From Paragordius varius (lineage: Eukaryota > Nematomorpha), in NCBI GenBank assembly GCA_964247055.1, contig OZ176056.1:8928001-8992000 (forward strand): 64,000 nucleotides of DNA, in the 5' to 3' direction. Below the pieces are notes generated by a model, which saw only the letters and a program-made list of their open reading frames with translations, made no database searches and had not been told where the DNA came from. This document shows positions 1-12,772 of the stretch, piece after piece; position 1 is the stretch's first letter; each line of letters opens with the position of its first letter. The position numbers were made by a program, and so were the translations under genes.

Positions 1-2204
1 TCATTTCTATCACCTCGGAATTTTGATCAAGAGTTAGTTTGTTTTCAAAATCGGGTGATTTAAAAAAAATATAATATATATTCCACTAAAACTTAGGACA
101 AACCAATTTTTTTATTGAAAATTCTCTTATATAAATGTTAATCATTAAATTATCTAGAAAAGGTCTTTTTATTATATCTTAAAGCGTTTTTATACGATTC
201 ATATAATGCTTTCAATACCATCAAATACACCAACAAAATTTTGCTACAATTTATATTTTAATATAAAAACCAGCATTTTTCAAAAAATTTATTTTTACAC
301 AATCTCGAAATTTATACATATAAGAAAATTAGCCCTTTTTAGGGGGTTTCAAGATTTTCGACTTTTAGGGCCTAAATCTAAAATTCTCTTAATATAAATG
401 TTTTAAATAAATGGCAATAACTTTAACAATCGTAGGAACCAAAAACAATTGCACATACGTTTTTTTATCAAAATAACTATTATATTTTTAAGCCCTCGAT
501 TTTGTACAGAGTATAATTTAAATTCACAATTTTACAGTTAGAAATTTAAATTATACAAATTCAACATAAAAATTCAAAAAAAATATTTTGTCAAAAATGC
601 TAGCACACTTTTTAAAACTTAAATTTCCTTAACTATAAAATTAATATTTCAAAATATATAATAGAATAGTGTTAACAATTTACATTTAAATCACTTATAC
701 AGAGCAACATCAAACGATGACTATATTTAAAAATATTTAAACACAGGGATGGCAACACTCCTTTTCGGTTCGCAAAATTGCTTTAAAAAATTCTAAAAAT
801 TGCATTTGGATTTCCGATTATTTAGAAGATATATCACCCCAAAATGAAAAAACTAAAAATTATCATAGCAGCTGCGGAGATTTTTGTGTTCGCCTATGGT
901 TATCCTTTTATAAAAAATTTTTTACTTTGTTTTAACGTTTTTCCTGTATAATTTTGTCTAGTTCTTAAAAACAGGGTTATATGCGCTGTCTGCTTAAATT
1001 GATTTAAAACAAAACATGAAAATTATACTGTAAAAAATAACCATACCATAAGTCAATATTATATATGATAATGTTTTATTTTCTATTTTGTATATTATGA
1101 CCCCAATGGAGTTAAATATAGAATATTTAATAAAACAATTCAATAAAATAACTATCAAAATTAATGGGTAGAAATTTTTTTGTCATTGGCTTGAAGAGTT
1201 GAGGCATAAGATTTAATTTTGATAAAAAAACTATGAGTGAGATAGGTAATTTTGAACTCCATATTTTGCAATCATACGATACGTTATATTAATAAAATCA
1301 GTGTTAAAGTATGGTTGTCTCTAATATATATTAGTCTTTTTATTTTAATTTTTTTAAACAATTTGTATATTTAAGGTAACATTAGGTGTATTACCTATTC
1401 TCAATTTTTAATTTTGCGACCCAAAACAATCGTTAAATCGAAAAAAATATGGTTGGGAATTAATATTATAACTTTATTATTACTCTAACAGTAAAAATTG
1501 AAATTGCACAGACAAAATGTAAAATACATAATTTTTTTAAAGAGACCATTTTTTGTAAAACTTAATTCTTTTTGCAAAAAATGTTTGATTACAATCGTAA
1601 AACACATAGTTGATTATGTTAGCATTAAACATTCCTATTTCATATTTCGCAAATTAAAACATATTTGTATCGAGCGGCCTTTTGATATTTTTTTACGTTT
1701 TCTCCGTATAATTTCAATTTTTAGTGTAATTTCCAAAAAACTTTAAATGGTTTTACCCAATGTAAGTTCCACCACAAAATCTTCCATTAACAAGGTGGTG
1801 CTTGCCAATCAGATCCTAGAGCCTGAAACTCAGCTGATCCGCCTTCAATAAAAATTGTGCGTCAAGCCATACTTAACAATATTCAACAATGTATAGCTAT
1901 ACATTATGCCAATATTTATATCAACAAATTTAATCTTTTCATTTATAGATAAGCTATCATTTAATAAAATCACTTAATAAATTTAATGATGCTCCCTTAT
2001 TTAATTAGAATCAATAAATGGACATATGTATAAAATTTATGGGCATTTAAATCAATTGTTCATCTGTGCATTTATTTCGGCATTTATTTGGCCGATAAAC
2101 TCAGCAATTGTATTTTGTTAAAATAATCCCCTTTTTGCAAATTAGAATTAAATAAATTAACAATATGTCAAATTAACTATTTCTTTCCAATGAGATCTAA
2201 CAAA
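1..2204. other. AT-rich intergenic DNA downstream of DARS2
   Basis: No gene can be supported here. The stretch is strongly A+T-rich with scattered homopolymers. It holds one Tc1/mariner-like MITE (listed separately) and, at 1747-1852, a short island of more balanced base composition with a 34-codon open frame starting MVLPNVSSTTKSSINK. No splice context or family was recognised for that frame. The stretch lies outside the part of the palindrome that can be compared, because the right arm is cut by the window end. Confidence 0.5.
1488..1728. mobile_element. Tc1/mariner-like MITE (family A)
   Basis: A non-coding element with inverted ends. It begins with CAGTAAAAATTGAAATT at about 1489 and ends with the reverse form near 1726, next to TA. 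The inner part of the ends (GACAAAATGTAAAA and TTTTACGTTTTCTCCGT) matches the many other copies in the window. The CAGT terminus and TA target are typical of Tc1/mariner-derived MITEs. There is no transposase. Confidence 0.6.
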
Positions 2205-2354
2205 TTATGATCTTTCATCACGAACGGATCCAAAACAAACATAACACCTAATATATTCATCTATAAAATGCTGATTAGCGATTACATTTATACAATTTTC
2301 TGTAATTAATATTGGCATAGATGATGAGCGATGTACATTAACAATTTTATTCAT
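2205..2354 (-). other. 49-codon open frame just below DARS2, unknown
   Basis: An ATG-to-stop frame on the same strand as DARS2, beginning 15 bases below the DARS2 stop. It contains the stretch FIDEYIRCYVCFGSVRDERS and has a less extreme base composition than its flanks. A CxxC pair is visible, but nothing else that identifies a family. It could be a remnant exon, part of a 3' UTR, or chance. Its right-arm counterpart would lie outside the window, so conservation cannot be tested here. Confidence 0.2.
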
Positions 2355-2369
2355 GTATGATTGGTATTT

Positions 2370-4949
2370 TTAAATGGGGCAAGGACAGTCAGAGAGAACA
2401 TCTCTTCCACTAGCAGATTTTGGGAAAGCTATTACATCTTGAATTGTTTGACAACCTCTAGCGAGAGCCACAATTCGATCACATCCCAGAGCTATCCCAG
2501 CGTGGGGTGGACACCCGCCTGACAATATCTCCAGGAAGTAACCGATATTATTTGGTGGATTTGATCGTCCATCACCAAATAGAATTGAAAAAACACCAGT
2601 TTGTTCAATTCTATTATGGATTCGGACTGAACCACCCCCAATTTCAACGCCATTCACAACGAGGTCATAATGTTGTGCCCGTAGCGCTAAAATTTGCTCA
2701 ACCAATTTGTCATCTTTCATCATAGTATTAAAGTTATCTTCTTTGATACTAAAGATAGCGTTTAAAGTTGATTTATGTTCCGGAATAACTGCAGTAAAGG
2801 GATGATGAACTGAACCTATGCTGACAGCGCCGTTGTTAATATTAAGATTCTTTAATTCAAACATGGGGAAATGTGTTATCCAAACAAACTCAAAATCTTT
2901 CGTCGTGTTTGATGAACGTAGAGTTTGGAGCTCTTGTTGTGAAAAGCAGTATGAAAGTAAAAGGTTCCCGAGTCTTCCCATAGCAATTTGAGCATTCTTT
3001 AAGCTATATGAAGAGTTAAAACACAGTTGAATATTTGAATCGATTTGATTTATATCAATATTGTTTGGGTTAAAATCAAGGGTATGTTGCATATGATCAT
3101 AACTTATTATAGGAATAAGGGAAGTTGTTTCGTTATTTTGATTAAAACAGTATATTATAGATTGTGATTTCTTTTTCTCAATATTAACCGTGTGTATGTC
3201 ATCACTAATAAATATTTTGCATAACAAATCTTTGAATAGAGTTGAGTCATTTCCTTGGTTTTCTATCAGGAGTTTTTCGATGTTTCGTAAAATTTTGCCA
3301 TTAATTTGCAAGCCGACCATATTTGTTTGCTTTAGATTGTCATTGTCAAACTTTTTAGTTGAAAAATATTGGAGTTGTAAAACATTGCGATATCTCAGAT
3401 CGGGTTTATCGGACCCAGAAAGTCTCATAGCTTCGTCATATGTCATTGTGGGGAATGGGGTTTGTATATTCTGTGGATTATCTATATGGAAATAAAATAG
3501 GACATCGTAAAATTAAAATATAAATCATGTTTCTTAAGGTCAAATAATATAAAAAATGAGGTTTATTTCTCACAAATGGTAAATATTGGGATTTTTACAT
3601 AAAACCAGTTGAATGATACCAATGAAGTAATATAAAACAAAAGACAAAACTTCAACGAGTGAACAAAACAAAGATAATAACGAAACTATTTTCTTATTAA
3701 ATTTTGGATTTAAAGCAATAATTTTGAATAAAAAAATGTCAATGATTTAACATTAAGATCGATAATATATAATAAAAAGCAAAAATTATTATATAAACTA
3801 AATTATAGGAATAAGCAATAACGACATGTAATTCAGAGATTTTTTATTTAACATTTTCGTGGTTTAGAATATTTAAGCTTCGATTCCGCAAACTTAACTA
3901 AAATTTTGAAAGTATATAACAATTTTTCGTTCGAAAACAACAATTGTTTAAATGTATTTACATGTATAAAAGATATATGTTCACACCTGTATCAAAGAGC
4001 GTAGGCCACGAATGTACAAGCATTCGTTCGATCAGCTGCATGATATCGTTTGGTGTTGCAAATGAAGCTTCCAAATCTATTTGAGTGAATTCGGGTTGGC
4101 GTTCAGACGAGATTCGCGTTTCATTGCGAAAACATCTAGCAATTTGGTAATATCGATCAAAACCACTAGCCATCAACGCTTGTTTAAGGATTTGCGGACT
4201 CTGGCAAAGGGCATAATAAGATGACTGATTTGATTCAAGTTTATCTATTGCATCATCGGTAGATTTTAGGGAAGATTTAACGAGAAATTCTGAGGCACCC
4301 ATATTGGGCGGTGATGGTTTATGTAGGTAGGGTGTTTCAATTTCAACAAAATTCTCAGCATCCAAAAAGTTTTTTACGCTAGACAAAAATTTAGCGCGTT
4401 TCCTTAAATTGTTTTGCATAAAATTTGTTCTGAGATAGGCATATCGGTATCTCAACTTTTCATATTCCGTATAATTGTTATCATGATTATCCATAAACAT
4501 GGATTGTGTTTCGGACATATAATTTTTGTTGATTAATTTTAGGGTTTGAGCCAAAATTTCAATTTTTCCAGTCGGCATTTTTGGATTCTCGGTTGGACGT
4601 TTAGAAATTAAGCCCTCAACCTCGATAACGCTTTGAAGCGGCATTTCTAAATCTTTGAAATCAATTGCGCTTTCACCCGCAAAAATTTGAGTAGAAAAAT
4701 TATCTAGCAAAACTTGTACAGTACCAGTTTCATCTTTAACCACCAAAAATTTATGATCGTATCGAGAATGAATAAGCCAACCCCGTATTTTTACTGCATC
4801 ATTTAGATGATTTATTGAAAGTTTCCCACATTTAACCAAGCGAAAAGTTTTCGCAGTCACGGAGATATTTGGTTTAACTATAATTATACAAATAAATACC
4901 TACATGTGCAGAAAGATTCAAAAAACGTTTGAAAAAACGCTCTACCATG
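2370..4949 (-). CDS. DARS2: mitochondrial aspartyl-tRNA synthetase, left-arm copy (5' exon out of frame)
   Basis: Class II aspartyl-tRNA synthetase of the bacterial/mitochondrial type, which charges tRNA-Asp in mitochondria. The main exons are 3987-4877 and 2370-3481, joined in phase 1 (ACA-G / AT-AAT). The first carries the OB-fold anticodon domain and the start of the catalytic core with the motif-2 region CFRNETRISSERQPEFTQID. The second carries VVNGVEIGGGSVRIHN and motif 3 (AGIALGCDRIVALA), ending 9 residues after SGRDV. No in-frame ATG precedes the large exon: a TAG lies upstream. A 22-base GT-AG intron (4878-4899) would link it to a short 5' exon (4900-4949 or 4965). In this arm neither ATG (4949, 4965) reads through in the needed phase, owing to a longer T run and a 2-base shorter stretch than in the right arm. 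The rest is intact. It lies head to head with CIAO1. Confidence 0.88.
4878..4899 (-). other. candidate 22-base intron in DARS2 (left)
   Basis: Reading the minus strand, the segment starts GTATTTATTTG and ends AATTATAG, so it has GT and AG borders and is 22 bases long. Without removing it, an in-frame TAG sits directly before the long DARS2 frame and no ATG is available. The right arm has a segment of identical length with the same borders at 63753-63774. It is inferred from frame and borders only. A longer intron from a distant 5' exon, or trans-splicing, is the alternative. Confidence 0.45.
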
Positions 4950-4992
4950 CGGTACTTTTAACATGCGTAATAGACTAATCAAGAAGGGTGAA
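4950..4992. promoter_or_regulatory. compact divergent DARS2/CIAO1 promoter region (left)
   Basis: The CIAO1 start (4993, +) and the candidate DARS2 starts (4949 or 4965, -) face away from each other with only 27-43 bases between. Any shared promoter must sit in this gap or inside the first exons, so the 5' leaders are either extremely short or overlap. The same layout is kept in the right arm. No core promoter motif can be named with confidence. Confidence 0.5.
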
Positions 4993-7900
4993 ATGCATCT
5001 GGATTTAGTGCATACTTTGTCAGATGGGGCGCATGAGGATACGGTTTGGGATATAAATTGGAGTCCTGATGGGAAATATCTGGCATCTTGTGGAACTGAT
5101 AAAATTGTAAATATTTGGGCTTTTAAAGATGGTTTACCTTTTTTTTTACTAATTATCCAGAAAGTTCTTTAAGTTGTGTGGCCGCTCTTGAAGATGGACA
5201 TAAAAGAACGATTAGGTCGATCGCTTGGTCTCCAGACAGTAAAATTTTAGCATCCGCAAGTTTTGATTCAACGATATGTATTTGGGAGCGCTCAGAAAAT
5301 GGGTACGAAGCAATTGCATCTTTGGGTAAAATTTAATTTTTTTTCTTATCGATTTTTTAAATACTCGTTAATGTTTAATTTGTTGTAATCATTTTTTATA
5401 TAAAGAATTAATATTTAATAGAAATACCTAAAATAAAGAAATTTTATTTATATAAAATTCTATATTTTTATATCCTTTTAGATTAGACAATTTTATAAAA
5501 CATAAAAATGAGTTTTTGACCAACCCTATTATATTATATTTGAAAAATAAAATCGATAGCTTATATTAAAAAATTTGAAAAATACTTTTTTAACAAAATC
5601 CTTCATTTCATATCTTATGTTTTGTCTTTATAATTTTGAACGAATATAAATTCCCATTTTTTGCATATATATGTTTAGAGGGCCATGAAAATGAAGTTAA
5701 ATGTGTAAGTTTTTCTCCTTCAGGAAAATATTTGGCAACTTGTGGTCGCGATAAAACTATTTGGATTTGGGAAAGTTAGTTATCAAAAAAACTTTTATAT
5801 TTAGAAAACTTATTTTTTAAAAAATTAACATTTATACATTTAAATAGTTGATTGTGAGATGGAATTCGAATGTTCTGGAATAATTAATAGCCACACGCAA
5901 GACGTTAAAAAAGTTTGTTGGCATCCTACTTTAGATGTAATATTTAATTTAAGTTTATTACAAATATATTTTTATAATTGTAAAATTTTAGCGTTTTTGA
6001 CTCAATAATTTTAAAAAAACTGTTGTTTTAACAAAAGAACCAGCAAAATACTTTTGGTTAGGATTTGATTTTTACCGCTTTAATGTGGATTTTATTTTGA
6101 AAAGATTATTGTTTTTCAATGGTATGTAAAATTATCGGGGTTATTATGGTTCACGAATATTCATAAATATTTAATGATTTATCTTTAAAACAATTCTCCA
6201 AAAAAATATACCATTTAATTTAAAGTTCAAATTCAAAATTATACCTTATTTTTTATCAACGGATTCATGAATGAAATTTTAATCCGGTTTTATATCAAAA
6301 ACTGAATCAACCATTTTTTACGTATGTTTCTTGTGGTTCTAAAAGCCGTCGTTATAAAAAGATTGAAACGCTTTATAAATTTATTTTTTACTCTTTTTTT
6401 CGCCTAATTTTGCGTTATTAGTCAATTTTTGTAAGATATTAATTTTAAAAACGGTTTTATAGAAGATTATTCAATGCGATTTTAATTCAAAATTAACATT
6501 TTATCATTTTTAGAACCATATTTTAATATTTTTTTTAATCTAAAACAATTTCTGTAAAGGTGTTAATCCCAGTTAAATATTTCAACTTTTTAACTGTAGA
6601 TTTTGGTTTCAAGTAGCTATGATGATACAATACGTATTCACTCTTACATGCCAGAAAGTATGGATTGGGAAACTATTCAAACTTTGTATGGTCATAACGG
6701 GACAGTTTGGTCTGCAAAATTTGCTCCATCTTATGTCACACCCTCAGATCAGCTGATTTCTCAAACTTCAAATTATAATCAATTATTATTATGGTTGTTA
6801 ATGGCTTCAGTAAGTTCAGATCAGAACCTAAAAGTTTGGGCTAATGGAACAATTAACTCCTCTAATGTAGAGAATTCTAGTCCTCAATCATTAACTGGTT
6901 TCCTATTCTTTTTGTATTGTTTTTATAAACAAGGCTTTACGGCATTTGGGATGTTTCAAATGTTTTTTAACTTAATGTTTTAAGAAATTATAAGAAAAGC
7001 AAAAAAGACTGATATTTTTATGGAATCAATCATATTTTCTGTACTCTTGATTAAATAAATCTATCTTTCCCATAATATAATTTAAATTCGTAAATATATT
7101 CTGTCTTTAAAAAAATCATGGTGTATTAAAAGTAGGGCTGTCGCTTTATACAAAATAGCTTGTCTTTAAAAACTTTTGAATTTTTACTGTATATATAAGC
7201 TTTTCTTGTTATTGTAGATTCCATAATACTTAAACCTTGGAAATGTGTTTCGACAGCTCACAAATTACATTCAAGACCAATTTATGATTTAGATTGGTAA
7301 TATTTATGTTAAAGTGAAAATAAATGATAAATTTTATAAAAAAAAATTTAAGAAAAATAATTTAAAGTAAACCACATTTTTATCCTTGAATTATTTCTAT
7401 ATAATAAATTGCTTCTATAATTTAGTTTTCTATTTCTTCTATCCCAGCCCAAAACTATAGGCTATATTAATGATATTTGAGTTTAATTTTCTTTTTAATA
7501 ATATTACCTATTACTTTTTGTTTTATCTTTACAATTTTGATTTTTACTGTAATTGTGTCCTTATAAAATGTTCTATTTTTCTTTAAAATATATTTTTAAC
7601 CATTTTTATTTTATTTTGCATAATAAAGGCACCCGAAAATACCATATCTGGTAGCTACCTGTGGAGGCGATAATGCTATAAGACTAACTCAAATAATTCC
7701 TAATAATAATGAAACACATCTTTTTTCAGCAGATAAAGACCAACAAGATTCATTAAATGAAAATCTTTATATGAAATGTAATGAAAAAGAATTTGGTAAT
7801 CAAACGAATAGTATAAACAGCGATAATAAAAGTTTGACCAACCAGAAAAGTAATTTTATAATTACAGTATAAACATTGAAAATATATACGGACTGTAAAA

Positions 7901-8440
7901 ATATAGACAATATTTTTTCCAAAAGACCACGCTGTACTTTTTGAAATTTATTTTTTTATATATAATATTGTTTTAAACTGCACAGTATGAAATAATAATG
8001 TATTGGTAATACAATTTCATAATAAAGAAAAAATTAATTATATGTTTGCCTCTTGAAAAAAAAATCATATTATACGTTTTGTCCATATAATTGTAATTGT
8101 TACTATAAATAATAATTTTATGTTAATTCAAGTTTAAATAAGCTCTCTCTTTTGTTTTAGATTTTTCTGTTAAACTTCAAATTTTAACAAAAGATAGAAA
8201 TATGTATCGTAAATTAATCCATGGAATTCCAGTATCTGGGCCAAACCAATAATACATATTATTCATTTTTATAATTTTATTTTTATATCTCTAGAATTCA
8301 CGAGTAAAATGCAGCATGAAATATTAGATGCCCACACCTCAGATATAAACGCCATAAGGTGGAATCCTGTAAAACCCCAATATTTAGCTTCCTGTTCAGA
8401 TGACTCTACTATAAAAATTTGGAAACTTTCAATATCTTAG
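4993..8440 (+). pseudogene. CIAO1: CIAO1-like WD40 protein, left-arm copy with a frameshift in exon 1
   Basis: Left copy of the cytosolic iron-sulfur assembly WD40 propeller. Exons are 4993-5325, 5679-5774, 5848-5936, 6600-6897, 7218-7296, 7629-7849 and 8295-8440, all with GT-AG borders and phases 1,1,0,1,2,1. The blades are recognisable: [54 protein letters not shown] and the final [20 protein letters not shown]. Around 5134-5150 the right-arm bases GTTACTTTT are replaced here by CC plus a run of nine T, a net +2, so the first exon frame ends at a stop near 5172. All other exons remain open. It is either a recent pseudogene or a base-calling error in the T run. Exon 4 uses an unusual donor (G/GTTTCC), also present in the other arm. 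Confidence 0.85.
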
Positions 8441-8599
8441 CGACAATTTAAAAATATTTTTTCGATTTAATAATAAAAAGAATTTGTATAAATTTGTATA
8501 ACTGTTTTTATTTTTTATGATAAATACCAAGGTGTTTATTAAATTAAAAAAGACAATAATTTAATATTTCAAGTATTTATAGGAATAGTATAGTTTTTT

Positions 8600-9600
8600 C
8601 ATCACGGTATATTGATTGTTCAATGTAAATTCTTTTGATTCCTTATTGAATTGATAAAATATTTTAAAAAAATTAGGTATGACTATTTTAGGCTTTTTGT
8701 AAATTAACTCTTTAGTTATTAAAAGTATCTATTTTTTAATAGTTAATTTATGTTAAAAATCTGTTTCTTCATGTTATCATATAAAAATGATGTGCCAAAA
8801 AATACACCATTTTTTAGGAAATAAATAAATAATAAGCTGAAAAACATGGGCTAGTATCGAAGTATCAAAACAAAATCGAATCTTTGATTTTAATTTATTT
8901 TACTCAGAGAAATGCACCCGAAATTACGATTTTTCGGTTAAACGGTTTAAATGATTAGTCATCTTGAGAACTAAAAACACCATAAGATTACCGTAAAAAA
9001 GCAAGTTTATTATTTTATATTAAGTTTTAATTATTTCAATGTTTTGTAATTGTTAAAAGGAAAAATTCCAAAAAATTTAATTCATTAATCACGGAAAAAC
9101 TGATATTTTCCGAAAATATCGAGTCTATTACGATTTAACATGTTTCAATGTCTTATTAATTGGCAAAAATTTATCCTTTATTAAAACTTCTCTTAATCGC
9201 TGATTCGGGATGTTTTTCATTATCAAGAGAGATACTATGATAAATAAATAATTCAAATTTAACCTTAATACAAATGGTTATATTAGGTTAAAAATTCTAA
9301 ATCAGAGCGACAAGTTTGTACGCAAAACGTAGAGACTACACCAGGGATTTGATCTAGCAGCCCTTCCAAAACTTTATTGAGGCCGCGAGAAATTTCACAA
9401 GCGAAATTTTTATGAAACCTAAGTGAAAAAAAATTTTGAATCAGTAAATTCAAATTTTGGCAATAATCTAGCAAAGACTGAAAAATATTGGTTTTTACAA
9501 AATATTTAAACTTTTCTATATATATCACGAATGCGTCCCGTCTTATTTTTTGATGCGAAAATGCGGTTCGCGAAGCCTTTTGTGTTGGACATTCTTGATC
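8600..9600. mobile_element. dispersed repeat joined to a deleted hAT remnant (left arm)
   Basis: About 8.6-9.31 kb is a non-coding dispersed repeat with a second copy, reversed, at about 38785-39450 (shared stretch TTGCGTACAAAC..TGTCGCTCTGATTT). From 9283 to 9600 the sequence matches pieces of the right-arm hAT element at 57030-58290, including the terminal part with GCGAACCGCATTTT and the piece encoding NIFQSLLDYCQNLNL. Both arms therefore carry a hAT at the same spot with different internal content. The 81-codon minus frame at 9283-9528 is a fragment of this, not a host gene. Confidence 0.5.
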
Positions 9601-11997
9601 TAAAGTAAAAAAATAATAGATATTTGAATCTTAATTACCAACTTAACTATAATAAATTCTAGGTTTTATTCTTTTCTGTCTGTAAGGTTTTTAAAAATAA
9701 AAGTTATTTTTGTGGATAAAATTGAAAATATGTATTCATTATCGGGACAATGGTTTACTCATCTCGCCGACGCTTAAACAAAGAAGAATATCGTTTCATA
9801 TTGGCAAATCGCATTGACTTAAATGTCTTAAATCCCCAAAACATGCCGAACCCTAGTTATAACTTTAAGTGATATTTTTTGAACCCAGGATTAAATATTT
9901 GAATGACATGAAAGAGTTTAATAGTAATGCTTAAGATGCAAATCCCTGACATTTATTAGAGAGTTTTCGAAAAAGTATATAATAATCACATTAGATAATG
10001 GGTATTTTTACATATTTTATGATTAATATTAAAGAATTATTATTTTCCAATGCGAGTCAGACACAAATCTAATGCTATAGTTCCCTTTCCGAATAAAATT
10101 GTTAGGATTGGAAGGGTACGAATTCATTTTGCCATAAACGACATTGAGGATATTTCCTTTAGGTTCTACATCAAATTCTGGATACGTAACTTGAATGGTA
10201 TAAGCATTACGTCCTGTCTCATTCAACTTAACTTGATAAGTTTTGCTAGATTCATTCACCTATTTAAGGTTTATTCATAAAATCACATATGGAATTAAAA
10301 AATTCAATTGAGTCTTTCTTATTATTAAGAGAGCCTTTTTGTCACCCATTTTATAAAAACGAAATATCCCCAATTTATAGCTCTATATTGACATTAATAA
10401 TTTAACACTTCGATTTAAATTTCCTAGGGACGCCAGACTACATTTAAGTTGATATATCTATAATACTTATGAAGGAAATGGTTTTAATTTAAATATTATG
10501 CTTTTATCATAATAAAATATAAATAAGCCAAAATATCTAGATAAAGTTTTGTCATGATTTTTACCTTGGGATTTATACATAAAATACGTAATATCAAGTG
10601 TTTAAATGAATCTTATTTTATATTTCGGTGCATCAATGTTATATATATGCCAACTTTCTAAATAGTATATCGCTGTTTAAAAATATTTGATCAAAAATAG
10701 GCCTGGGCTCCCCAAAAACCCCAATTTGTATTGGAGGACTGAAATAAATGCCTTTTATTCAAGTGTTTATTACTTCAACCATATTAGAAAAATTTATGTC
10801 AAATTATATTGAGAAAAAAGAGGCCAACATTATTTCATAAGATAAAAAATGATATAAAACCTAAAAAATAAAATGAATAATTGATAGAAACCCGTCAAAC
10901 TAAAAAACTATCAAAACATTTTTATTAAATACAGTTTATTATTAAGTTTGTTCCTTTAATTGATTAATAATTAGTTAAAATAGGAGCTATAGTCAAGTAT
11001 CCTATTACATGGTAAACTCATCATAACATTTGAATACAGTATATTCACATATATGCTGGCTTATTGTTGGTTAATCGGTAATACAGTAGCGTGTGTTATA
11101 AAACAAATTTTGTCCATAATTAAATAGATAAATTAATGTGTTGTAAGATAGGAAAATTTGTTTTATTTCAAAATTTCTGATTCCCATATACTACTGTGTT
11201 GCCAACTGATCAAAAATAATGTCAATAAGCCAATATAAACCTGCCTAATATGGTTTTTTCATTTTACTATAATAATATTATTTTTCAATATTTGGAAAAA
11301 GCAATACCTCTAATTCAGTTGTGTTTCCACTCAATTGATTTTGAATTTTAATAAGGGCATGTTCATGTAACAAACCAATTTCAATCGTGTTATAATTCAA
11401 AGGCTTAAAAACGGCGTCTCTGTGGAGAAATTCCGGATTGGAAACTAAAAAGTTAACAAATTAATTTTTTTCTAAGAAAACTATTGTTAGACTGGATTTA
11501 ATTATATAAATCAAAATTTTAAATATTTAGAAGGAAGTTAAAAATAGGACTTACTGATATATCCACTAAATTTGTGGTGCAGATTAAGGTTAAATTGATA
11601 GGTGAAGTAAAGGAAAAATACCCCATAGACTCCTATAAGAATTTTAATTAAAGTTGAAGACATATAAATGATAAAATTTATCAAGATTTTAAACACCGAT
11701 TAGCACTATACCTCAATAATTATTAGATCGTCATAAAATTTTTCTTGGATTTCGACACTGTGTTCTTTAGCACTGCAATTCGGGTAACTAATTATAACTC
11801 CAACCGTCGTTTCATCAATATTTTGGAAAAATGTTTTAAACTTGTGAGTTTCAGGATAGAATAATCGATTACATTCTATATTTATATGGTGGATATATAA
11901 TCTGATAGAGATTTTTTGTTTTTTAGAGTAAATTAAGTTTTTCCAAAACAAATTAACTGCGAAAATGGTTTGCATTTATTGCGATTGACATTTCATT

Positions 11998-12503
11998 ACC
12001 TTATCTTTTGGTCCTAGGTTACTTTTTGGGGTAGTTTTATATATTCCTGAGCTCAATTTTGTAAATAAAATACAATTTAAAAAGATATTTTAGTTAAATT
12101 TAATTTTTAAACATTGTTCTTAGGTTGTAGACTAAAAAGATCATATTTTTTACAGTTTTTTTGACTTCTAGAGTCTGAAATTGGGACAGATCCAAAATAT
12201 AATTGAAACAAACAGCTGACATAAAAATACATATTAAGTTGTTGTTGGAAAATGTAACATGAAAGCTTTTTAAAGTTAATTATTTACATTTTCAAATAAT
12301 ATAATTTATTTGCCCGTTGTATAAGCAAATAAAAAAATAGAAAAACGGCAAAAAAGTTGGAGATGAGGATTTTTTTACAATTATACATTTTTAAAAACAC
12401 AATTTTGTATGATTTCTTAATTTGGCTTAGTACCTTAAATATTTTTTAAGATATTCAAATTTCAAATCGCTCTGGGTTACAAAACTATCCCAAAAGGTAA
12501 TGG
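11998..12503. mobile_element. inverted-repeat element, family C (intronic)
   Basis: A non-coding palindromic element. Its ends read CTTTTTGGGGTAGTTTTATA at about 12022 and, inverted, AAAACTATCCCAAAAGGTAA near 12482-12501, with CAGCTGA and GACAG motifs inside. A second copy lies at about 20578-21040, and both are mirrored in the right arm. It looks like a MITE of unassigned superfamily. Confidence 0.5.
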
Positions 12504-12602
12504 AGTGTAAACAATATAAAAGTCATTACTGTTAATAAATTTTTTAATTAAACATAAAATTACAACTGTTGTATTGTTACCAAATTATATACAGCATGAG
12601 TA

Positions 12603-12772
12603 AAAGTATACATTGCTAGAAAGTTATAATTATTGCCAATATTAAATACAACAAAGGGGGCAGTATTATTGGCTTATACTTATTTTTACTTTTTGCTATT
12701 AACCAATATTAATTCTCTTTGTTGTACAGGCTACTTGGCAATAATTAATACTTTCTAGCAATGTATACTTAA
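12603..12772. mobile_element. short palindromic MITE (family D)
   Basis: A near-perfect hairpin about 165 bases long. AGTATACATTGCTAGAAAGT at about 12606 pairs with ACTTTCTAGCAATGTATACT at about 12750. Inner arms pair ATTGCCAATATTAA... with ...TTGGCAATAATTAA. Only one half is present at the matching place in the right arm (about 53600-53710), so the arms differ by a partial deletion. Confidence 0.55.

Noticed and set aside
2205-2354. An eIF2-beta zinc-finger exon, suggested by EYIRCYVC
   Set aside because: Only a few residues agree, the second CxxC pair is missing, and the frame stops at once.
4963-4992. An upstream CIAO1 start (MRNRLIKKGE) in the left arm
   Set aside because: In the right arm the same ATG is followed by an in-frame stop, so the conserved start is MHLDL.
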